Source of the DNA: Ralstonia condita | Lineage (GTDB): Bacteria; Pseudomonadota; Gammaproteobacteria; Burkholderiales; Burkholderiaceae | Assembly (NCBI RefSeq): GCF_958405655.1 | Contig: NZ_CATYWO010000001.1 | Span: 1,178,001 to 1,242,000 of the forward strand | Reading direction: 5' to 3' | DNA: 64,000 nt | Shown here: positions 17,291-26,245 of the stretch, one piece after another | Layout of the letters: each line of letters opens with the position of its first letter | How positions within the stretch are numbered: position 1 is the first letter of the stretch | Translations under genes and position numbers: made by a program | The notes under the pieces: generated by a model | What the model was told of the DNA's origin: nothing | Databases searched by the model: none | Seen by the model: the letters and a program-made list of their open reading frames with translations, nothing else

Positions 17291-18607
17291 TCAGTGGTGC
17301 TTGTCTTCGCCGATGAGGGCCGCGGTGTGATAGAGGCGTTCGTTCCGGCGATGCCGCTGCATCACCAGCGCCATCGTCGCGCACACGAAGATACCGAACG
17401 AAACGATCACGACGCCGACTGAGACATTCAGCTTGATGAGCAGCGCGTAGAGGCACAGCATCAGCAGCACCGAGACGTTCTCATTGAAGTTCTGCACGGC
17501 GATCGAGTGGCCGGCCGAGAGCAGCACGTGCCCGCGATGCTGGAGCAGCGCATTCATCGGCACCACGAAAAAGCCCGACATCGCCCCGATCAGCATCAGG
17601 AACAGGTAGGCGATCAGCATGTACAGCGGCAGATGCATGCCGCCGATGTGGAACATGACTTCGGGAATGGTGTGCTTGGTATAGAACGCCATCATCATGA
17701 CGACGACGCCCATTGCCACGCCCACGGGCAGCACGTCGAGGGAGCGGCGCAGCGGGATCTTCACGGCCGCAGCCATGGCGCCCGCTGCCACACCCACGGC
17801 GACCACGGCCTGCAGGATGGCGCCCTGCGAGAGGTTCAGCTCCAGCGACTGTTCTGCCCACTTCAACACGATGAACTGCAGCGTGGCGCCCGCACCCCAG
17901 AACAGCGTCGTCACCGCCAGGGAAATCTGCCCCAGCCTGTCGTGCCACAGCGCGTTGAAGCAGTCGGCAAATTCCGAGATCAGCCGGACGGGGTTCTTTT
18001 CCTGCTGCGGGTAGCGCGCACCGGTGTCGGGAATGCGCATATTGAACAGCGCCGCGATGAGGTAGATCACCATGATGACGAGCATGGCGGCCTCAGCCGG
18101 GGTGTCGATGGCTTCGAGGCCCGGTATGTCGAATGACAGGAGCCACGTCGAGACATGCTTGGAGATGAGCGCGCCACCCAGAACGGTGCCCAGGATGATC
18201 GAGCTGACTGTCAGCCCTTCGATCCACCCATTGGCAGCGACGAGTTTTTCCGGAGGGAGCAGTTCGGTGAGGATGCCGTACTTGGCCGGCGAATACGCCG
18301 CCGCACCGAAGCCGACCACGCCATAGGCGAGCAGGGGGTGTATTCCGGTGAGCATGACGCCGCAACCCACCAGCTTGATGGCATTGGTGATGAGCATCAC
18401 CTTGCCCTTGGGCATGGAGTCGGCAAACGCGCCCACGAAGGCGGCAAGCAGAACGTAAGAGAGCACGAAGAACAGCTTGAGCAGCGGGGTCATCCACTGC
18501 GGGGAGTGCATCTCTGTGAGAAGGGCGATTGCGGCGATCAGCAGCGCATTGTCGGCGAGCGACGAAAAAAACTGCGCCGCCATGATGGTGTAAAAGCCCT
18601 TCTTCAT
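17291..18607 (-). CDS. lplT: Lysophospholipid transporter LplT (MFS)
   Basis: This 438-residue inner-membrane protein begins MKKGFYTIMAAQFFSSLADNA, the typical LplT opening, and has about twelve hydrophobic segments. LplT flips lysophospholipids inward for re-acylation by Aas. I chose the start at 18607 because GAAGGT lies just upstream; the open frame runs on to 18823 without homology. No acyltransferase gene is adjacent, unlike the lplT-aas pair of enterobacteria. It converges on the uracil-DNA glycosylase gene with 45 bases between, and no clear terminator is visible. Confidence 0.9.
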   Translation of the reverse strand: MKKGFYTIMAAQFFSSLADNALLIAAIALLTEMHSPQWMTPLLKLFFVLSYVLLAAFVGAFADSMPKGKVMLITNAIKLVGCGVMLTGIHPLLAYGVVGFGAAAYSPAKYGILTELLPPEKLVAANGWIEGLTVSSIILGTVLGGALISKHVSTWLLSFDIPGLEAIDTPAEAAMLVIMVIYLIAALFNMRIPDTGARYPQQEKNPVRLISEFADCFNALWHDRLGQISLAVTTLFWGAGATLQFIVLKWAEQSLELNLSQGAILQAVVAVGVAAGAMAAAVKIPLRRSLDVLPVGVAMGVVVMMMAFYTKHTIPEVMFHIGGMHLPLYMLIAYLFLMLIGAMSGFFVVPMNALLQHRGHVLLSAGHSIAVQNFNENVSVLLMLCLYALLIKLNVSVGVVIVSFGIFVCATMALVMQRHRRNERLYHTAALIGEDKHH

Positions 18608-19237
18608 ACCTTCGAATTCGTCCCCGTAGACCGCGGTGCCATTTCTGTCTTCGCGACGTGCCGGCGGTATGCCGGCATGCGGAAGCGCTCCCCCGGGGCA
18701 GCCAGCCATGCGGCAACCTGGCTGACCGGCCAGGCAGCGCACCATTGCGCGGCTGCGGCAATGCTGCCGACGCCCGCGCGGGCTCCCCTTGCTGTGGTTC
18801 CCTTGTGCGGGCCCTGGGCGCATCGCCGGGGAACCGCGGGAATCTTCAGTGACAGGCGTCGGGGATTTGCGTTCCGCCCCGCACAGGTTTTGTTTTCGCC
18901 TGTTCGCATGGTCAACCCAGACGTGACGTCGCTACGCAAAGAGAAGTGGCTGCTGCCGAACTTTCCTCATGCTGCCAACGCATCACGTCTGTTTTCCCAC
19001 GCCTAAATTGAACGGCTTTATATCACGAAACTTGTGCGCTTCCGGTGACGGCCCGGCAGTTTCTTTTTGAGCGATGAGCCCGCGGAGCGCGAACCACCGG
19101 GCGTCCTGTGGTCAAATAGAACGCTCATCGCGCGAGGCCGGGCACACTCCCTCTGCCGCAGCGCATACTTGTTGCATCGCAACATCGACGCCGCGCCACA
19201 AGCGTGCATCGCATCAACGTTCTGCAGGTTTGTCGTC
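18608..19237. other. Divergent non-coding region between lplT and alr
   Basis: This 630-base gap separates two divergent genes. Several frames remain open but show no family resemblance and no ribosome-binding sites. The part from about 18890 to 19070 is less G+C-rich and most likely carries the promoters. I see no convincing RNA gene, repeat or full-consensus promoter. Confidence 0.4.
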
Positions 19238-20362
19238 ATGCCAAGACCCATCCAGGCCGTCATCCACGGCCGTGCACTTGCCAACAATCTCCAGGTTGCC
19301 CGCCGCTATGCGCCGAACGCGCGCCTCTGGGCCGTCGTCAAGGCCAATGCCTACGGCCACGGCATCGAACGCGCCTATGAAGGCCTGCGCCAGACCGACG
19401 GCTTCGGGCTGCTGGATCTGGACGAGGCCGTCCGCCTGCGCCAGCTTGGCTGGCAAGGGCCGATTCTGCTGCTTGAAGGCTTCTTCAAGCCCGAAGACCT
19501 CGCCATCGTCGAGCAGTACCGCTTGACCACCACCGTTCACAACGAAGAGCAACTGCGCATGCTGGAGCTGGCCCGCCTTAAGGGCCCCATCAGCGTACAG
19601 CTCAAGATCAACACCGGCATGAGCCGCCTCGGTTTTGCGCCCGGCGCCTATCGTGCGGCGTGGGAGCGCGCTCGCGCGATTTCGGGCATCGGCACCATCG
19701 TTCACATGACGCATTTTTCCGATGCCGACGGCCCGCGGGGCATCGACCACCAGCTTGCCGCGTTCGAGCAGGCCACGCAGGGTTTGCCGGGTGAGGCGAG
19801 CCTGTCGAACTCCGCCGCTACGCTGTGGCATCCCAAGGCGCATCGCGACTGGGTGCGCCCCGGCATCATCATGTATGGCGCCTCGCCGACCGGCGTTGCC
19901 GCCGACATCGAAGGTACGGGACTGATGCCTGCCATGTCGCTCAAGAGCGAGCTGATTGCCATTCAGGACCTGCAGCCCGGCGCCACCGTCGGTTACGGCT
20001 CCCGCTTCAAGGTGGAACAGCCGATGCGCATCGGTATCGTGGCGTGCGGGTATGCGGACGGCTACCCGCGTCATGCGCCCGGTTGGGACGGCAACCATAC
20101 GCCGGTGCTGGTGGGCGGCTTGCGCACCCGCACGGTGGGCCGCGTGTCGATGGACATGATCACCGTCGACCTGACCGACGTGCCCGACGCACGGGTCGGC
20201 ACGTCCGTCACGCTGTGGGGGGAAGGCCTGCCGATCGACGACGTGGCGCATGCCGCGGGCACGGTCGGCTATGAGCTCATGTGCGCCCTGGCGCCGCGCG
20301 TGCCGGTGACAGTGGAGCCGGTTGACTCGGCGGACGCTGGCGAGATCGGCAAGGCCGCCTGA
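19238..20362 (+). CDS. alr: Alanine racemase
   Basis: The 374-residue PLP enzyme interconverts L- and D-alanine for peptidoglycan. The PLP lysine lies in WAVVKANAYGHG and the second catalytic tyrosine in VGYGSRF; VGRVSMDMITVDL is also typical. The start at 19238 gives the standard N-terminus (MPRPIQAVIHGRALANN) and has GCAGGT upstream; the frame is open back to 19067 but without similarity. radA follows 85 bases later on the same strand. Confidence 0.96.
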   Translation: MPRPIQAVIHGRALANNLQVARRYAPNARLWAVVKANAYGHGIERAYEGLRQTDGFGLLDLDEAVRLRQLGWQGPILLLEGFFKPEDLAIVEQYRLTTTVHNEEQLRMLELARLKGPISVQLKINTGMSRLGFAPGAYRAAWERARAISGIGTIVHMTHFSDADGPRGIDHQLAAFEQATQGLPGEASLSNSAATLWHPKAHRDWVRPGIIMYGASPTGVAADIEGTGLMPAMSLKSELIAIQDLQPGATVGYGSRFKVEQPMRIGIVACGYADGYPRHAPGWDGNHTPVLVGGLRTRTVGRVSMDMITVDLTDVPDARVGTSVTLWGEGLPIDDVAHAAGTVGYELMCALAPRVPVTVEPVDSADAGEIGKAA

Positions 20363-20447
20363 GCGCGGCCGCACATCACGTCACATACGCATTACACACA
20401 TCAAGCGGCGGCCGTCGTGTGGCTGGCGGCCGCAAGCAGGGGGTGGT

Positions 20448-21818
20448 TTGGCCAAGAGCAAGACGGTCTACACGTGCACCGAGTGCGGGGGCACGTCGCC
20501 GAAATGGGCGGGGCAGTGCCCGCAATGCCAGCAGTGGAATACGTTGGTCGAGACGGTCGCGCAGCCGACGACCGGAGCGGGCGCGCGGTTCCAGTCTCTG
20601 GCATCGAGCGCGACGGTACGCAAGCTGTCCGACATCGACGCCGTGGACGTGCCGCGTTTTTCCAGCGGCATCGACGAATTTGACCGCGTCCTGGGCGGCG
20701 GCCTGGTCAGCGGCGGCGTGGTGCTGATCGGCGGGGATCCCGGCATCGGCAAGTCGACGCTCCTTCTGCAGGCGCTGTCCAACCTGTCGGCCACGCGCCG
20801 CGTCCTCTACGTCAGCGGCGAGGAGTCTGGTGCGCAGATCGCGCTGCGCGCCCGGCGTCTCGGCATTGAGAGTCCGAACCTCGCGCTGCTGGCCGAGATC
20901 CAGCTCGAGCGCATCCAGGCGACCATCGAGGCGGAAAAGCCCGAAGTTGTCGTGATCGACTCGATCCAGACGCTGTACTCGGAGGCGTTGACGTCCGCGC
21001 CGGGCTCCGTGGCGCAGGTGCGCGAGTGCGCGGCCCAGCTCACGCGCATCGCCAAGCGGCTCGACGTGACGACGATCCTTGTCGGTCACGTGACCAAGGA
21101 AGGCGCGCTGGCTGGCCCACGGGTGCTGGAGCATATCGTCGATACGGTGCTGTATTTCGAGGGTGATACGCATTCCGCCTACCGGCTGGTGCGCGCGTTC
21201 AAGAACCGCTTCGGGGCCGTCAACGAGCTGGGCGTGTTTGCAATGACCGAGCGCGGGCTGCGGGGGGTGGCCAATCCGTCGGCGCTGTTCCTGTCACAGC
21301 ATGAACAGGTGGTGCCGGGCTCCTGCGTGCTGGTGACGCAAGAGGGCACGCGGCCGCTGCTCGTCGAGATTCAGGCGCTGGTGGACACGGCCAACGTGCC
21401 GAACCCGCGCCGCTTGGCGGTCGGGCTGGAGCAGAATCGGCTCGCGATGCTGCTGGCGGTGCTGCATCGCCATGCGGGCATTGCGTGCTTCGACCAGGAC
21501 GTGTTCCTCAACGCCGTGGGCGGGGTGAAGATCACCGAGCCGGCGGCGGATCTGGCGGTGCTGCTGGCGATCCATTCGTCGATGCGCAACAAGCCGCTGC
21601 CGCGGGGGCTGGTCGTGTTTGGCGAGATCGGCCTGGCGGGCGAGATCCGCCCGACACCGCGCGGCCAGGAGCGCTTGAAAGAAGCCGCCAAGCTGGGTTT
21701 CTCGATTGCCGTCATCCCCAAGTCGAATGCGCCCAAGCAGCCCATCGAGGGGTTGGATGTGATCGCCGTGGAGCGTATCGAGCAGGCGATCGACCGAGTG
21801 CGTGCACTGGAGTCCTGA
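20448..21818 (+). CDS. radA: DNA repair protein RadA
   Basis: This 456-residue protein is a RecA-like ATPase that promotes branch migration in recombination. It has the N-terminal zinc finger CTECGG...CPQCQQW, Walker A GGDPGIGKST, the RadA-specific KNRFGAVNELG motif, and a C-terminal Lon-protease-like domain. The start is a TTG at 20448 behind an AGGGGG run, giving AKSKTVYTCTECGG, the expected N-terminus; the open frame further upstream overlaps alr and has no similarity. Confidence 0.95.
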   Translation: MAKSKTVYTCTECGGTSPKWAGQCPQCQQWNTLVETVAQPTTGAGARFQSLASSATVRKLSDIDAVDVPRFSSGIDEFDRVLGGGLVSGGVVLIGGDPGIGKSTLLLQALSNLSATRRVLYVSGEESGAQIALRARRLGIESPNLALLAEIQLERIQATIEAEKPEVVVIDSIQTLYSEALTSAPGSVAQVRECAAQLTRIAKRLDVTTILVGHVTKEGALAGPRVLEHIVDTVLYFEGDTHSAYRLVRAFKNRFGAVNELGVFAMTERGLRGVANPSALFLSQHEQVVPGSCVLVTQEGTRPLLVEIQALVDTANVPNPRRLAVGLEQNRLAMLLAVLHRHAGIACFDQDVFLNAVGGVKITEPAADLAVLLAIHSSMRNKPLPRGLVVFGEIGLAGEIRPTPRGQERLKEAAKLGFSIAVIPKSNAPKQPIEGLDVIAVERIEQAIDRVRALES

Positions 21819-21918
21819 GTGTTCAGCCTTTCGCAACGATGTCAGTGACGCGCTTTGAAAATGCGGCGCGCCTGCAATGCGATAATCCGCCATCTCTCTT
21901 TCCTGACCCGACGCCGCC

Positions 21919-22398
21919 ATGCAAGCCAATTCGCGCGCCTTTTTCCTGCTGATTGCCGTGATCGCCTTCGGGCTGGTCGGCTATGCGCTCTACCTGCAGC
22001 ACGTGCAAGGGCTGCAGCCCTGCCCGTTGTGCGTGTTGCAGCGGTTTGCATTTGTCGGCATCGGTGTGTTCTCGCTGCTGGCTGCGGTGTCGTCGGCCAC
22101 GCGCCTGCTGTGGCACGGGTTGGGCATGCTGTCTGCACTGGGCGGGATCTGCGTGGCGGGGTATCACGTGTCGCTGCTGCTCAACCCGAAGGCGACGTGC
22201 GGCATCGACCCGATCGAGAACTGGGTCAACGCGCTTCCAACGGCGAAGTGGCTGCCGCAGGTGTTTGAGTCCGATGGCCTGTGCACGGCGCCGACGCCGC
22301 CCATCCTGGGTCTGTCGATTCCCGCCTGGTCGCTGGTCTGGATGGTGATCCTGGCCCTGACGCTAGTGGTGGCGATGATCCGCCGCGAACGTCGTTAA
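21919..22398 (+). CDS. dsbB: Disulfide bond formation protein DsbB
   Basis: The 159-residue inner-membrane protein has four hydrophobic helices and two periplasmic cysteine pairs: Cys35 and Cys38 (PCPLC) and Cys94 and Cys122. DsbB re-oxidises DsbA and passes electrons to quinone. Possible promoter elements TTGAAA (21855-21860) and GATAAT (21881-21886) precede it, but the 20-base spacer is long. Confidence 0.94.
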   Translation: MQANSRAFFLLIAVIAFGLVGYALYLQHVQGLQPCPLCVLQRFAFVGIGVFSLLAAVSSATRLLWHGLGMLSALGGICVAGYHVSLLLNPKATCGIDPIENWVNALPTAKWLPQVFESDGLCTAPTPPILGLSIPAWSLVWMVILALTLVVAMIRRERR

Positions 22399-22414
22399 GC
22401 CTGCGCCATCTGCC

Positions 22415-22930
22415 GTGCAACGGGTTCTCGTCAGCGCATGCCTGTTGGGCCAGCCGGTGCGCTATGACGGCGGCACGGTCATCAGCGAAGGGGGCATCCT
22501 CGCACGCTGGCAGATGGAAGGGCGCGTCGTGCCGATGTGTCCGGAGATGGCTGGCGGCCTGCCGGTGCCGCGTCCGCCTGCGGAAATCCGCGGTGAGGGT
22601 GGCGGTGGGGCGGTCCTTCGTGGCCACGCCCGCGTGGTGGAGCACCATGGCCACGATGTCACCGAGGCCTTCGTGCGGGGCGCGCAACGCGCCCTGGCGG
22701 CCGCGCGCGCAGCGGGCGTCCATATCGCTGTGCTGACCGAGCAGAGCCCATCTTGCGGTTCTACGATCGTGTATGACGGAACGTTCGCCGGCCAGTTGCA
22801 GCCTGGCGAGGGCGTGACGGCCGCGCTGCTGCGCCAGCACGGCATCCGGGTGTTCAGCCAGCACCAGCTGGAAGAAGCGGCCCGCTTGCTCGACGCGCTC
22901 GACCGCGTCACTTCAGTCGGTAAAGCGTAG
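22415..22930 (+). CDS. DUF523 protein
   Basis: The 171-residue protein matches DUF523: an N-terminal SACLLGQPVRYDGG, the central MCPEMAGGLPVPRPPAE with a GEGG turn, and TEQSPSCGST. Conserved cysteines in each motif suggest metal or iron-sulfur binding, and relatives are found near thiol or sulfur metabolism genes. The function is not established. It starts at a GTG 17 bases after dsbB, which suggests co-transcription, although no clear Shine-Dalgarno is seen. Its 3' end overlaps the convergent CoA-transferase gene by 18 bases. Confidence 0.85.
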   Translation: MQRVLVSACLLGQPVRYDGGTVISEGGILARWQMEGRVVPMCPEMAGGLPVPRPPAEIRGEGGGGAVLRGHARVVEHHGHDVTEAFVRGAQRALAAARAAGVHIAVLTEQSPSCGSTIVYDGTFAGQLQPGEGVTAALLRQHGIRVFSQHQLEEAARLLDALDRVTSVGKA

Positions 22931-24028
22931 CGGCAAAGCGAGCTGCACGGGTTCTCCCGCTGCACTGATCACGCTGTGGCGCGCGGTAAAGAGCGGATGC
23001 TGCATCGCTTCTTCCATGCGAAGGACGGGCGTGACGCAGCAGTCTGCGTGGGCAAAGCGTGCGGTCCATTCGGCTTGCGTGGCTGTGCGGAACAGCGCAG
23101 CAAGCGCGTCGCGCATGGCGTGCGCTTCTTCTCCGCCGACCCGCTGGCCGCACGCCCAGTGCTTGTCCTTCCATTCGGGCTTGTCGATCACGTCGCACAT
23201 CGTCTGCCAGAACTTCAGCTCCAGCGCGCCGACCGCCATGAAACGGTCGTCTGCGGTGCGGTAGACGCCGTAGCACGGCACGCCGCCATTGAGCAGGTCA
23301 GCACCGGCACGGCTTGCCTGGCCGCGCGTGCCGACTGCAAAGAATGCCATCAGGTTGTGCGCGAACACCGAGTCCGTCATCGACACGTCGATGTAGCGGC
23401 CGCGTCCGGTGGCGCGCGCGTCGACGAGTGCGGCGAGGATGCCGACCACCGCCGTCAGCGCACCGCCCAGCAGGTCGCCGATCTGCACATTGGGGACGAT
23501 GGGCGTGCCGTCGATGCTGGTGAGCTGATCCAGCATGCCCGCATAGCCGACGTAATTGATGTCGTGGCCGGCGGCCTGGGCCAGCGGCCCATCCTGCCCA
23601 TAGCCGCTGATGGAGCACATCACCAATGCAGGGTTGGCCGCACGCAGGGTTTCCCAACCTACGCCCAGGCGCGCCATCACGCCGGGGCGGAAGCTCTCGA
23701 TGAGCACGTCGGCATGGCGCACGTGTTCGATGAGGGCTTCGCGGTCTTCGGCAAGCTTGAGGTCGAGGCGCAGTTCCGCCTTGCCGCGATTGAGTGAGCG
23801 AAAGAACAGGCTCGGCCGATCGGCCGCGCGGTCGGCAGGCGAGCGCAGCATATCGCGGGCGTAGTCGCCAGGGCCCGGGTCTTCGATCTTGATGACAGTC
23901 GCACCGAGGTCGGCCAGGTGGCGCGTGGCGGCGGGGCCCGGCAGCAGGCGCGTCAGGTCGAGCACGCGCACGCCCGCCAGCGGCTGGTGCTTAGCCGTGG
24001 CGGTGTCCGGCGATGGGGTCGTCGTCAA
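22913..24028 (-). CDS. CaiB/BaiF family class III CoA-transferase (racemase-like)
   Basis: The 371-residue protein is a class III CoA-transferase fold enzyme resembling alpha-methylacyl-CoA racemase. Visible segments are GVRVLDLTRLLPGPAATRHL, GATVIKIEDPGPGDYAR, RGKAELRLDLK and AGHDINYVGYAGML; the last contains the His-Asp-Asn-Tyr run typical of racemases (usually HDINY). A racemase would epimerise 2-methyl-branched acyl-CoAs; a transferase role cannot be excluded. It is convergent with the DUF523 gene and lies 29 bases downstream of the ABC-F gene on the same strand. Confidence 0.87.
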   Translation of the reverse strand: MTTTPSPDTATAKHQPLAGVRVLDLTRLLPGPAATRHLADLGATVIKIEDPGPGDYARDMLRSPADRAADRPSLFFRSLNRGKAELRLDLKLAEDREALIEHVRHADVLIESFRPGVMARLGVGWETLRAANPALVMCSISGYGQDGPLAQAAGHDINYVGYAGMLDQLTSIDGTPIVPNVQIGDLLGGALTAVVGILAALVDARATGRGRYIDVSMTDSVFAHNLMAFFAVGTRGQASRAGADLLNGGVPCYGVYRTADDRFMAVGALELKFWQTMCDVIDKPEWKDKHWACGQRVGGEEAHAMRDALAALFRTATQAEWTARFAHADCCVTPVLRMEEAMQHPLFTARHSVISAAGEPVQLALPLRFTD

Positions 24029-24057
24029 AGAGGTCTCCTCGGCCGGGCACGCCAGCC

Positions 24058-25995
24058 TTAATTGATTTGTTCGAGTTGTTCGTGCAGTTCGAGCCAGCGT
24101 TCTTCCAACTGTTCCAGCTCGGCGTTCAGTTCAGCCTGGCGGCGCAGGCTTTCCATCATGCGCGCCTTGTTGGCCTCTTCATACGCGGCGCCGTCGGCGA
24201 GGAAGGCTTCGACTTCGGCCTTTTCCTTCTGCAGCGGCGCCATGCGCTTTTCGATGGTGTCGACGTTCTTTTGCAGCGGCTTGCGCAGCGCATTCAGGCG
24301 CTGACGTTCAGCGGCTTCTTCGCGCTTCTGATCGCGGCGGTTGGTGGCCGGTGCACCATCCGCATCGGCCGGAGCTGCCTGTGCACTGGCGGCTGCGCGC
24401 TTGGCAGCGGCTTGCTTGAGCAGCCAGTCGCGGTAGTCGTCCAGATCGCCATCGAACGGGGCGACGGTGCCCTGGCCGACGAGCAGGAACTGGTCGGTCG
24501 TGGCGCGCAGCAGATGCCGGTCGTGCGAGACGAGGATCAGCGTGCCGTCGAACTGGGCGAGTGCCATCGTCAACGCTTCGCGCGTGTCGAGATCCAGGTG
24601 GTTGGTCGGTTCATCGAGCAGCAGCAGGTTGGGGCGCTGCCAGACGATCAGGGCGAGTGCCAGGCGCGCCTTCTCGCCGCCAGAAAACGGCTCGATGGGC
24701 GAGGTCGCCATATCGCCGCGGAAGTTGAAGCTGCCGAGAAAGTCGCGCAGTTCCTGCTCGCGCACGTCGGGCGCCAGGCGCGCCAGGTGCAGCAGCGGCG
24801 AGGCGTGATCGTCCAGCGTTTCGAGCTGGTGCTGGGCAAAGTAGCCGATCTGCAGGCCCTTGCCGCGCCGGATCGTGCCGGACAGGGGCGCCAGCGTTTC
24901 GGCCAGCGTTTTTACCAGCGTCGACTTGCCCTGGCCGTTGGCACCCAGCAGGCCAATGCGCTGGCCCGTCTGGATCGAGAACGTCAGGTGTTTGAGGATG
25001 GTGATGGGCTCATCAGCGCTCGGGCCCGGATAGCCGCAATCGACGCCTTCAAACGTGAGCATCGGGTTGGGCGCCGCCTCAGGTTCGCGAAATTCGAACG
25101 AGAAGCCCGCCGCCGCATGCACGGGCGCGAGGCGCTCCATGCGCTCCAGCGCCTTGACGCGGCTCTGCGCCTGCTTGGCCTTGCTGGCTTTGGCCTTGAA
25201 GCGTGTGATGAACGATTCGAGATGCGCGATCTGCTTCTGCTGCCGCGCGTACGACGCTTCCTGCAGCGCCATCTGCTGCAGGCGTTGCGTCTCGAACTGC
25301 GTGTAGTTGCCGCCGTAGCGTTTGAGCTTCTGGTTTTCGATATGCAGCGTGACGTTGCACACGCCGTCGAGGAATTCGCGGTCGTGCGAAATCATGACCA
25401 GCGTGCCGGCGTAGCGCGACAGCCAGTCTTCCAGCCAGACCACGGCGTCCAAATCCAGGTGGTTGGTCGGCTCATCGAGCAGCAGCAGGTCGGACGGACA
25501 CATCAGCGCCTGGGCCAGATTCAGACGCATGCGCCAGCCGCCCGAGAAGCTCGCCACCGGCTGCGTGGTCTGCGCCATCGTGAAACCGAGGCCGAGCAGC
25601 AGCGCCTGCGCGCGCGCCGGTGCGGTGTAGCCGTCGGCATCGGCGAAAGCGGTGTGGGCTTCAGCTTGCGCGTGGCCGTCGTGCGCGGCTTCTGCTGCGG
25701 CGAGACGGCGTTCGATGTCGCGCAGGCGGGTGTCGCCGTCGAGCGTGTAGTCGAGCGCGCTGCGGTCGACTGCGGGGGTTTCCTGCGCCACGTGCGCGAC
25801 CTGCCAGGTAGGCGGGATGGCGACTTCGCCGCCGTCGGCGTGCAGCTCGCCGCGCAGCATGGAAAACAGCGTGGATTTGCCGCTGCCGTTCACGCCGACA
25901 AGGCCGACCCGTTCACCGGGGTTGAGGGTGGCGGAGGCGTGGTCGAACAGCACCTTGGTGCCGCGCTGGAGGACGAGGTCGTCGAATCGGATCAC
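24058..25995 (-). CDS. ABC-F family ATPase (YheS-like)
   Basis: This soluble tandem ABC protein (645 residues) has two nucleotide-binding domains with Walker A GVNGSGKST and GANGQGKST, signature motifs FSGGWRM and FSGGEKAR, and Walker B LLLDEPTNHLDLD twice, joined by a charged P-site-tRNA-interaction linker and ended by a coiled coil. ABC-F proteins act on the ribosome. The start is a GTG at 25995, giving IRFDDLVLQRG, the expected N-terminus; the ATG at 26055 would add 20 dissimilar residues. No transmembrane domain is present, so it is not a transporter. Confidence 0.92.
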   Translation of the reverse strand: MIRFDDLVLQRGTKVLFDHASATLNPGERVGLVGVNGSGKSTLFSMLRGELHADGGEVAIPPTWQVAHVAQETPAVDRSALDYTLDGDTRLRDIERRLAAAEAAHDGHAQAEAHTAFADADGYTAPARAQALLLGLGFTMAQTTQPVASFSGGWRMRLNLAQALMCPSDLLLLDEPTNHLDLDAVVWLEDWLSRYAGTLVMISHDREFLDGVCNVTLHIENQKLKRYGGNYTQFETQRLQQMALQEASYARQQKQIAHLESFITRFKAKASKAKQAQSRVKALERMERLAPVHAAAGFSFEFREPEAAPNPMLTFEGVDCGYPGPSADEPITILKHLTFSIQTGQRIGLLGANGQGKSTLVKTLAETLAPLSGTIRRGKGLQIGYFAQHQLETLDDHASPLLHLARLAPDVREQELRDFLGSFNFRGDMATSPIEPFSGGEKARLALALIVWQRPNLLLLDEPTNHLDLDTREALTMALAQFDGTLILVSHDRHLLRATTDQFLLVGQGTVAPFDGDLDDYRDWLLKQAAAKRAAASAQAAPADADGAPATNRRDQKREEAAERQRLNALRKPLQKNVDTIEKRMAPLQKEKAEVEAFLADGAAYEEANKARMMESLRRQAELNAELEQLEERWLELHEQLEQIN

Positions 25996-26204
25996 GAAAA
26001 ACTGCGCTTGAAGGCAAATCGGAGAAGGGTGCGATTGTAGCGTGCTGCGTCGCACGATCCTGGCGCCTTAGGGCCTTTTAGGGGCGTTTGGACTGGTGTA
26101 TTGCACCGTGACGAGGCCGCGCTCGCCCCCAATCTGTGCGCGAGCCTTGGACCTAGGGAAAACCATAGGCCTTCATGAAAGTTTTTTTCTTTACACGGTT
26201 AATT

Positions 26205-26235
26205 CGTGAAAATACATTTACACAAAATTTTCACG
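26205..26235. promoter_or_regulatory. Perfect inverted-repeat operator before the RpiR regulator gene
   Basis: CGTGAAAAT at 26205-26213 is exactly inverted as ATTTTCACG at 26227-26235, with half-sites 22 bases (about two helical turns) apart and ending ten bases before the ATG. The position suits autoregulation of the peptide operon by its own RpiR-type regulator. The surrounding stretch from about 26170 is unusually A+T-rich for this genome. The assignment to that regulator is inference. Confidence 0.6.
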
Positions 26236-26245
26236 GCCCAGAAAC

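Noticed and set aside
24013..26040. 675-residue plus-strand open frame opposite the ABC-F ATPase gene
   Set aside because: It is a shadow of the minus-strand ABC-F gene; the ATPase motifs prove the other strand, and the shadow has no ribosome-binding site or family.
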